Translations under genes and position numbers: made by a program | The notes under the pieces: model-generated | Seen by the model: the letters and a program-made list of their open reading frames with translations, nothing else | Database searches by the model: none | What the model was told of the DNA's origin: nothing | Shown: positions 58,722-64,000 of the stretch, piece after piece | Layout of the letters: each line of letters begins with the position of its first letter | How positions within the stretch are numbered: the stretch's first letter is position 1 | Assembly: GCA_943372645.1 (NCBI GenBank) | Contig: CALRZN010000026.1 | Span: 1 to 64,000, forward strand | Length of the DNA stretch: 64,000 bases | Direction: 5' to 3' | From: VBWE01 sp943372645 | GTDB lineage: Bacteria > Bacteroidota > Bacteroidia > Palsa-965

Positions 58722-59501
58722 ATGCAACGACCTCTGATTCTTGTAACCAACGACGACGGCATTTTTGCACCGGGCATACGTGCACTGGTGGAAGCAGTCG
58801 GGCCCTTCGGTGATGTATTTGTGGTGGCGCCCGATCAGCCCCAGTCGGGCATGGGACACGCCATTACCATTCACTCCACACTGCGTGTAGAAAAAGCCCC
58901 GCTGCCGGGAACGGTTGCGGCCTGGTCGTGCAGCGGCACACCGGTTGACTGTGTGAAAATGGCGGTGAACAAACTGCTGCCCCGTAAACCGGACCTCTGT
59001 GTGTCGGGAATCAATCACGGTGCAAACCATTCCATTAACATCATTTATTCGGGAACCATGTCGGCCGCGGTGGAAGGTGCTATTGAAGGCGTTCCGTCCA
59101 TCGGGTTTTCGTTGCTCGATTATGCCATTGATGCGGATTTTACAGCCGCCAAAAAATACGTTACGCGCATCGTTGCAGATGTATTGCAGAACAGCCTGCC
59201 CGCAGGCGTGTGCCTCAATGTAAATATTCCGAAACTCGGTATTAATGAACTGCAGGGCATAAAAGTTTGCCGGCAGGCCCGCGGTACCTGGATTGAAGAA
59301 CTGGACGAACGCACCGACCCGATGGGCAAAACGTATTTCTGGCTCACGGGCTATTTCAAAAACTTTGAAGAAGAAGCCACCGATACCGATGTGTGGGCGC
59401 TCGATCACGGATACATATCATTGGTGCCGGTGCAGTTTGATCTCACGGCCCATCACGCACTGGCTGCGCTTCATCACCTCGATCTGAAAAAACATGAGTA
59501 A
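58722..59501 (+). CDS. surE: 5'/3'-nucleotidase SurE
   Basis: A 259-residue enzyme of normal SurE length. The metal site is at the N-terminus (L-V-T-N-D-D-G-I-F-A-P-G with N10, D11, D12), followed by P-D-Q-P-Q-S-G-M-G near 38 and S-G-I-N-H-G-A-N near 94, where the asparagine completes the metal site. It dephosphorylates nucleoside monophosphates in stress and stationary phase. It leads an operon: the next gene overlaps it by 8 nt. Confidence 0.97.
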   Translation: MQRPLILVTNDDGIFAPGIRALVEAVGPFGDVFVVAPDQPQSGMGHAITIHSTLRVEKAPLPGTVAAWSCSGTPVDCVKMAVNKLLPRKPDLCVSGINHGANHSINIIYSGTMSAAVEGAIEGVPSIGFSLLDYAIDADFTAAKKYVTRIVADVLQNSLPAGVCLNVNIPKLGINELQGIKVCRQARGTWIEELDERTDPMGKTYFWLTGYFKNFEEEATDTDVWALDHGYISLVPVQFDLTAHHALAALHHLDLKKHE

Positions 59502-59826
59502 CCTGCTCCCCGGCGGCGGCCATGCGCCGAAACGCAAAATGGATCACATCCTCTGGGGCCTCGGCCTCGGGCTGGCGCTGCCGTTTTTAGGTGTATATAT
59601 TTATTTTATTTCCACCTACAGTGCCATGATGGACTTCGCGTTTTTCCTGGAGTACATCAGTACCACGGTGCGCATCATTGTGCCGCTGGTGAGCCTCAGC
59701 TGCGTACTCAACCTCGGGCTGTTTTTCATTTTTTATTTGCTGAATAAAAACCGCAGTGCCCAGGGCGTAATTATGGCAACGATGCTGTATGCCGGCTGGG
59801 TGGTTTATATGAAAGTATTCGCCTGA
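59494..59826 (+). CDS. Small membrane protein between surE and lpxB
   Basis: A 110-residue protein with a basic start (G-H-A-P-K-R-K-M-D-H) and three membrane helices, near residues 21-41, 59-84 and 91-108. It starts 8 nt before the surE stop and its last base is the first base of the lpxB ATG, so translation of the three genes is coupled. No domain is recognised. The tight overlap with lpxB suggests a role in lipid A synthesis or transport at the inner membrane, which is inference. Confidence 0.82.
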   Translation: MSNLLPGGGHAPKRKMDHILWGLGLGLALPFLGVYIYFISTYSAMMDFAFFLEYISTTVRIIVPLVSLSCVLNLGLFFIFYLLNKNRSAQGVIMATMLYAGWVVYMKVFA

Positions 59827-60932
59827 TGAAATATTATATCATAGCCGGTGAAGCATCAGGCGACCTGCACGGTTCCAACCTGCTGCGCGAACTCCGGCAG
59901 CGCGATCCCGATGCGGAATTCCGTTGCTGGGGCGGTGATCTTATGCAGCAGCAGGGCGCAACACTGGTGAAACACTACCGCGATCTCGCGTTTATGGGTT
60001 TTGCCGAAGTGCTGATGAACATCCGCACCATCCTGCGCAACATCCGTTTCTGCAAAGAAGACATTGCCGCCTGGAAACCCGATGTGGTGATCCTTGTAGA
60101 TTACCCGGGCTTCAACCTGCGCATTGCAGGGTTTGTAAAAACACTGGGCATTCCTGTTTTTTATTACATCTCGCCGCAGATCTGGGCCTGGAAAGAATCG
60201 CGTGTGCATAAAATCAAAAAGATGGTGGACCGCATGTTTGTCATCCTGCCGTTTGAAACCGCGTTTTATGCGAAGTATGATTTCCCGGTTGACTTTGTGG
60301 GCCACCCGCTGCTGGATGCGATTAAAACCTATTCCGGCGAACTCGGACTGAAAACCGGCGACGACCGTAAAATCATTGCCCTGCTGCCCGGCAGCCGCAA
60401 ACAGGAAATCGGTACCATGCTGCCCGTGATGCTCGAATGTGCAACACACTTTCCGCAATTCCGTTTTGTGATTGCCGGCGCGCCCGCACAAACAGCGGCG
60501 TACTACGAACAATTTACTACCGGAAAAAATATTGAAATCGTTTTCAACCAGACGTATGCGCTGCTCAGCCGTTCGTATGCGGCGCTGGTTACTTCCGGTA
60601 CAGCCACGCTCGAAACAGCGTTATTCAACGTTCCCGAAGTGGTGTGTTACAAAGGCAGCGCCGTTTCGTATCACATTGCCAAACGCCTGGTGAAAGTAAA
60701 ATACATTTCGCTGGTGAACCTCGTGATGGACCGCGAAGTGGTGCGCGAACTCATCCAGGATGAATTTAACATCACACAGCTTGTTGCAGAGCTTGGTAAA
60801 ATAACTTCGGAAAACGGTCACGCCGCCATGCTGAATGAATACAGTACGCTGCGCGAAAAACTCGGCGGAGAAGGCGCTTCGCGCAAAACCGCTGAACGGA
60901 TGCTGCACTACCTCGGGAAAAACAATGCGTAA
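59826..60932 (+). CDS. lpxB: Lipid-A-disaccharide synthase
   Basis: A 368-residue GT19 enzyme. The start M-K-Y-Y-I-I-A-G-E-A-S-G-D-L-H-G-S-N-L is diagnostic, followed by G-F-A-E-V-L near 59, S-P-Q-I-W-A-W near 116-122, G-H-P-L-L-D near 160, L-L-P-G-S-R-K-Q-E-I near 183, and T-S-G-T-A-T-L-E-T-A near 258. It joins UDP-diacylglucosamine and lipid X to form the lipid A disaccharide at the membrane face. The stop overlaps the next ATG by 8 nt. Confidence 0.97.
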   Translation: MKYYIIAGEASGDLHGSNLLRELRQRDPDAEFRCWGGDLMQQQGATLVKHYRDLAFMGFAEVLMNIRTILRNIRFCKEDIAAWKPDVVILVDYPGFNLRIAGFVKTLGIPVFYYISPQIWAWKESRVHKIKKMVDRMFVILPFETAFYAKYDFPVDFVGHPLLDAIKTYSGELGLKTGDDRKIIALLPGSRKQEIGTMLPVMLECATHFPQFRFVIAGAPAQTAAYYEQFTTGKNIEIVFNQTYALLSRSYAALVTSGTATLETALFNVPEVVCYKGSAVSYHIAKRLVKVKYISLVNLVMDREVVRELIQDEFNITQLVAELGKITSENGHAAMLNEYSTLREKLGGEGASRKTAERMLHYLGKNNA

Positions 60933-62088
60933 AAAAATACCGGTATTGACCCTGTGCCTTGTTCTTGCAGCTGCGCTGCAGGCGGGCAACGTACGCATAC
61001 GTCTGCTTTCGGACATGACCGTGAGCCAGGCCATGCTTTCGCTTTCGGCCAATGCATTTACACTTTATGGCGATGGCAATGCGGTTGCATTTAATGATAC
61101 GCTTGCGGTGTTTCAACTGCAGCAGGTAAATGATTCCATACTCGTAAAAACACCGGGCGACACGCTTGGCACTTTTAAACAGTTGTTGCTGCAGCCCCGC
61201 GACGAGGCGGGCAATTTTAAGTTAAAACCGATTACGCCGCTTTCGGGAACACGCCGGTACTTCGGCAGCCTCGAACTGATAATCAGTGGCGGCAAAATGT
61301 GTTTTATAAACGAAGTGGACCTGGAATATTATGTGGCAGGCGTGGTAGAGTCGGAATCGGGTGGTTACAGGGCCAAAGAATTTTACAAGGTGCAGGCCAT
61401 CCTGTGCCGCACCTACGGACTCAACCACCTCGGCCGTCACGTGCAGGAAGGGTACGAACTGTGCGATGGTACACATTGCCAGGTATATCGCCGCGTGCCT
61501 GCCGACCAGCAGATACTGGATGCTGTAAAAGAAACAAGCGGGCTGGTGCTCGTGGACGGGCAACTGAACCTGATTACGGCAGCATTTCATTCCAACTGCG
61601 GCGGGCAAACCGTAAACTCGGAAGATGTGTGGGCTTCGTCGGTTCCCTATCTGCGCAGTGTGCAGGATACCTTCTGCTGTAAAATGCAGCAGGCAAAATG
61701 GCAACGCAAAATTCCTTCCGAAGACTGGTTTGGTTACCTGCAGGCCAAACATAAATTTCCCGTTAACGATACCAATGCCGTTAACAAAGCCACCCACTTC
61801 AAACAGAACGGCCGGCAGGTGTATTACTGCGACCGCAGTTACTATGTTCCGTTGCGCACCCTGCGCACCGACTGGCAGCTGAAGTCAACCTACTTTAATG
61901 TGGAACAGCTCGGCAGCGATACGTTGCTGATTACCGGGAGAGGCTGGGGCCACGGCGTGGGGCTGTGCCAGGAAGGCGCCATACAGATGGCGAAACGGGG
62001 GTATACGTACGAACAGATACTTGCATTTTACTACCGCGGGGTTTCCCTGGTGCCGATGTCGAGGCTGGCGTTTTTCAGGGAGGAGTGA
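60925..62088 (+). CDS. SpoIID/LytB-domain exported protein
   Basis: A 387-residue protein with signal peptide (I-P-V-L-T-L-C-L-V-L-A-A-A-L-Q-A-G). The SpoIID domain spans about 105-380: Y-V-A-G-V-V-E-S-E-S near 138, Q-A-I-L-C-R-T-Y near 158, F-H-S-N-C-G-G-Q near 216, and G-R-G-W-G-H-G-V-G-L-C-Q-E-G-A near 340. SpoIID enzymes are lytic transglycosylases acting on peptidoglycan glycan strands lacking stem peptides. In a non-sporulating Gram-negative it probably helps wall remodelling. The ATG at 60925 overlaps lpxB by 8 nt; longer frames lie inside lpxB. Confidence 0.93.
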   Translation: MRKKIPVLTLCLVLAAALQAGNVRIRLLSDMTVSQAMLSLSANAFTLYGDGNAVAFNDTLAVFQLQQVNDSILVKTPGDTLGTFKQLLLQPRDEAGNFKLKPITPLSGTRRYFGSLELIISGGKMCFINEVDLEYYVAGVVESESGGYRAKEFYKVQAILCRTYGLNHLGRHVQEGYELCDGTHCQVYRRVPADQQILDAVKETSGLVLVDGQLNLITAAFHSNCGGQTVNSEDVWASSVPYLRSVQDTFCCKMQQAKWQRKIPSEDWFGYLQAKHKFPVNDTNAVNKATHFKQNGRQVYYCDRSYYVPLRTLRTDWQLKSTYFNVEQLGSDTLLITGRGWGHGVGLCQEGAIQMAKRGYTYEQILAFYYRGVSLVPMSRLAFFREE

Positions 62089-62117
62089 TATTCCCTGTTA
62101 ATTTAGTAATGCTGCCC

Positions 62118-63260
62118 TCACGCATGCAGCGCCGCATGCTGTTCCACCACGGTGCGGTAGAGTTTTTCGTATTGCGGCAGAATTTTACTGATATCAAAAT
62201 TGGCGGCGTGTGCCAGCGCATTTTTTTTGAACTCCAGCAGCGTGGCGTCGTTTTCAAGAATGGTGATGGCGTTTTTCGCCATGTCGTCTACATCACCTAC
62301 ATTACTCATGAATCCGGTTTTGCCCTGTACGTTTACTTCGGGTAAACCGCCGGTGTTTGTGCTGATTACCGGCACACCCGAGGCCATGGCTTCGAGCGCA
62401 GCAAGACCAAAACTTTCGGTTTCTGAAGGCAGCAGGAACAGGTCGCCGATGGCCAGTATTTCGGCCGGGTTGGTTACTTTGCCGAGGGAGCGGATATCGT
62501 CGCAGGTATTCAGTTCGCGGCACAGGCGCTCGATGTTGGCGCGTTCCGGACCATCGCCTACCAGGATCAGTTTCGCAGGAAGTTTTTTACGCACGCGGTC
62601 AAACACATGCAGTACATCTTCCACGCGTTTTACCTTGCGGAAATTGGAAACGTGAATCAGCAGCCGTTCACCAAGCGGGGCAAATATTTTTTTCTGGCAT
62701 TCGCCGGTGGTCTTGCCGTAATCGTCGAGGCAGATGAAGTTCGGGATGACTTCAATATCGCGTGTTACATTAAAGTGGTTATAGGTATCCTGCTTCAGGC
62801 TTTCGGAAACGGCTGTAACGGCGTTGCTGTGATTAATGGCGAAAGTAATCACCGGTTCAAACGACGCATCGCGGCCCACCAGCGTAATATCGGTTCCGTG
62901 TAGCGTGGTGATATACGGAATATCAATGCCCTGCGATTTTAAAATCTGTTGCGCCATAAACGCGGCCGAAGCGTGGGGGATGGCGTAATGCACATGCAGC
63001 AGGTCGAGTTTTTCGTGTTTCACCACATCCACCAGGCGGCTGCTCAGCACCAGTTCGTAGGGCTGGTAATCAAACAGCGGGTAATCGGAAACGGATACTT
63101 CGTGGTAATAAATATTCTCGGTAAACGAATCGAGCCGCACCGGCTGGCTGTAGGTTATAAAATGAATCTGGTGGCCTTTGTGGGCAAGTGCTTTTCCAAG
63201 TTCCGTCGCTACAACGCCCGAGCCACCGAAGGTGGGATAACAAACAATTCCGATTTTCAT
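62118..63260 (-). CDS. bshA: N-acetyl-alpha-D-glucosaminyl L-malate synthase BshA
   Basis: A 380-residue GT4 glycosyltransferase. The start M-K-I-G-I-V-C-Y-P-T-F-G-G-S-G-V-V-A-T-E-L-G is typical of BshA, with H-V-H-Y-A-I-P-H-A near 89 and T-T-L-H-G-T-D-I-T near 118. The nucleotide-sugar motif is E-S-F-G-L-A-A-L-E-A-M-A-S-G-V-P-V near 290. It makes the first intermediate of bacillithiol, the main low-molecular-weight thiol in many Bacteroidota, which fits a thiol-redox theme with the Rrf2/DUF4395 region. The start at 63260 is 4 nt after a TACCTTTG element; longer readings cross the promoter. Confidence 0.95.
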   Translation of the reverse strand: MKIGIVCYPTFGGSGVVATELGKALAHKGHQIHFITYSQPVRLDSFTENIYYHEVSVSDYPLFDYQPYELVLSSRLVDVVKHEKLDLLHVHYAIPHASAAFMAQQILKSQGIDIPYITTLHGTDITLVGRDASFEPVITFAINHSNAVTAVSESLKQDTYNHFNVTRDIEVIPNFICLDDYGKTTGECQKKIFAPLGERLLIHVSNFRKVKRVEDVLHVFDRVRKKLPAKLILVGDGPERANIERLCRELNTCDDIRSLGKVTNPAEILAIGDLFLLPSETESFGLAALEAMASGVPVISTNTGGLPEVNVQGKTGFMSNVGDVDDMAKNAITILENDATLLEFKKNALAHAANFDISKILPQYEKLYRTVVEQHAALHA

Positions 63261-63264
63261 AGCA

Positions 63265-63272
63265 CAAAGGTA
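63265..63272 (-). promoter_or_regulatory. -7 element of bshA
   Basis: Minus strand TACCTTTG, directly before the ATG at 63260. The mRNA is thus nearly leaderless or starts very close to the ATG. No clear -33. Confidence 0.55.
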
Positions 63273-63325
63273 AGGGTATTGTCTGTTTTTAAATCTTAAG
63301 AATATTAAATTTGAAAGAAATGAAT

Positions 63326-63333
63326 TAAATTTG
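63326..63333 (+). promoter_or_regulatory. Candidate -7 element of the last gene
   Basis: TAAATTTG, 5 nt before the ATG at 63339. The region is A/T-rich and the match could be chance. Confidence 0.4.
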
Positions 63334-63338
63334 TGTTG

Positions 63339-64000
63339 ATGAGAACTGCTGTAACCGGAGCGTACAATCCACCTGATTTTATTTTTCTTGAACTCAAACA
63401 AGAGAAAATGGGATTACATCCTGACGGACTGAAGCTGGTAAGAAAAATTGAAAAAAAAATAATAGCAGCATTGAAATCCCGTTCAGGGTTAAAAAAAGAA
63501 ATAGAAATATGTTTCCCCGATTTGTTTGAATTGCGAATGCAGGGCGTAAAATGGATAAGCAGTGAGAAGCAAAATAATTATGATGCTGCTGCCGATGAGT
63601 TGTATCCGCTGCTGTCAGCGCTTTCCAAACATGATTATTTAAAAAAACTCAACCTCTATTTCATACAAGCGATAAGTGCAGGCAGGGCATTTATGCGGTT
63701 TATGAAACAGCATGATCTGTTGAACAACAATGATTTCAATCCCAAGAACCTGGATGAAATTACGTTTGAAACATACTACTTTGTAATCATGCAGCAGCCA
63801 CCTGCATACCGCACAATGTTACTCCGTTTGCTAAAGGCTTCACTTGGCGTTGAATTCTGCATTATATCGGCTTTGCTTATCAATGAAGGAGAGATACGGA
63901 TTTCACCGGCGAGGTCGAAACAACTGGAAGAAGTCTGCCGTGATTCGGGCATGGAATACATTGCTGTCATGGATTATCTGCTGAGACAGGCAAAGGACGA
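63339..64000 (+). CDS. Protein of unknown function, 3'-truncated by the window edge
   Basis: From the ATG at 63339 the frame is open for 220 codons to the end of the window. The protein starts M-R-T-A-V-T-G-A-Y-N-P-P-D-F-I-F-L-E-L-K, is soluble and helical, and lysine/leucine-rich (K-L-V-R-K-I-E-K-K-I-I-A-A-L-K). It includes W-I-S-S-E-K-Q-N-N-Y-D-A-A-A-D-E-L near 70 and R-A-F-M-R-F-M-K-Q-H-D near 120. I recognise no domain. The codons are visibly more A/T-rich than the neighbours (AAA, ATA, TTG, ATT), which may mean recent gain. The C-terminal part is outside the window. Confidence 0.65.
   Translation, partial: MRTAVTGAYNPPDFIFLELKQEKMGLHPDGLKLVRKIEKKIIAALKSRSGLKKEIEICFPDLFELRMQGVKWISSEKQNNYDAAADELYPLLSALSKHDYLKKLNLYFIQAISAGRAFMRFMKQHDLLNNNDFNPKNLDEITFETYYFVIMQQPPAYRTMLLRLLKASLGVEFCIISALLINEGEIRISPARSKQLEEVCRDSGMEYIAVMDYLLRQAKD

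Overview
The window comes from a member of the Bacteroidota; the sequence does not fix the genus. Evidence: four proteins end in type IX secretion (T9SS) sorting domains, one of which carries ten SprB-type repeats. Many start codons are preceded by the Bacteroidota promoter (TTG, about 19 nt, TAnnTTTG) and not by a Shine-Dalgarno site. BshA (bacillithiol), DUF1599, BlaI/BlaR1-TonB and a DoxX/MauE-type protein also fit. No rRNA, tRNA or CRISPR array was seen.

Layout. 1-150 is the edge of an IS3-like element. 347-6728 holds small lipoproteins, a VOC protein, an M23 + L,D-transpeptidase fusion, an FAH-family hydrolase and a DnaQ-like exonuclease. A nested set of miniature mobile elements lies at 1791-2236. 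7055-8912 is a two-gene cassette bracketed by two copies of a long palindromic repeat array. 9001-11088 is a minus-strand group of secreted proteins, including a paralogous pair. 11239-16787 is a periplasmic folding block: three parvulin/SurA-like proteins followed by a MoxR ATPase. 16939-25332 contains a polytopic membrane protein, two large T9SS cargo proteins and a four-helix-bundle gene flanked by related hairpins. 25926-31556 is a giant thioester alpha-2-macroglobulin. 31988-37454 holds a tandem paralog pair, a GNAT acetyltransferase and an M1 aminopeptidase with a T9SS tail.

37605-44253 is regulatory and metabolic: a BlaI/BlaR1 pair with a candidate operator; an Fe-S Rrf2 regulator with an aldo/keto reductase, a 26-codon ORF and DUF4395, all near copies of one 17-bp motif; a PAS-SpoIIE phosphatase; and a phosphohexomutase. 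44615-49015 is the SprB-repeat adhesin-like protein. 49227-53727 (minus) is a tight run of lipoprotein, tpiA, OppB-type permease, DoxX-like protein and DUF1599, divergent from folP. 54650-57558 holds a lipid kinase, a glycosyltransferase and an LpxH-like phosphoesterase. 57841-62088 holds hsp20, then an overlapping surE / small membrane protein / lpxB / SpoIID operon. bshA (minus) and a truncated unknown gene close the window.

The most unusual content is intergenic. One family of about 170-260 bp elements has GATC(C/T)T-TAAAATAG ends, and four of its five members start within 5 nt of, or overlap, a stop codon. A 426-bp element with terminal inverted repeats and a 10-bp target duplication contains two other palindromic elements. 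Long paired repeat arrays flank gene cassettes. The candidate Rrf2 regulon is the best regulatory lead.
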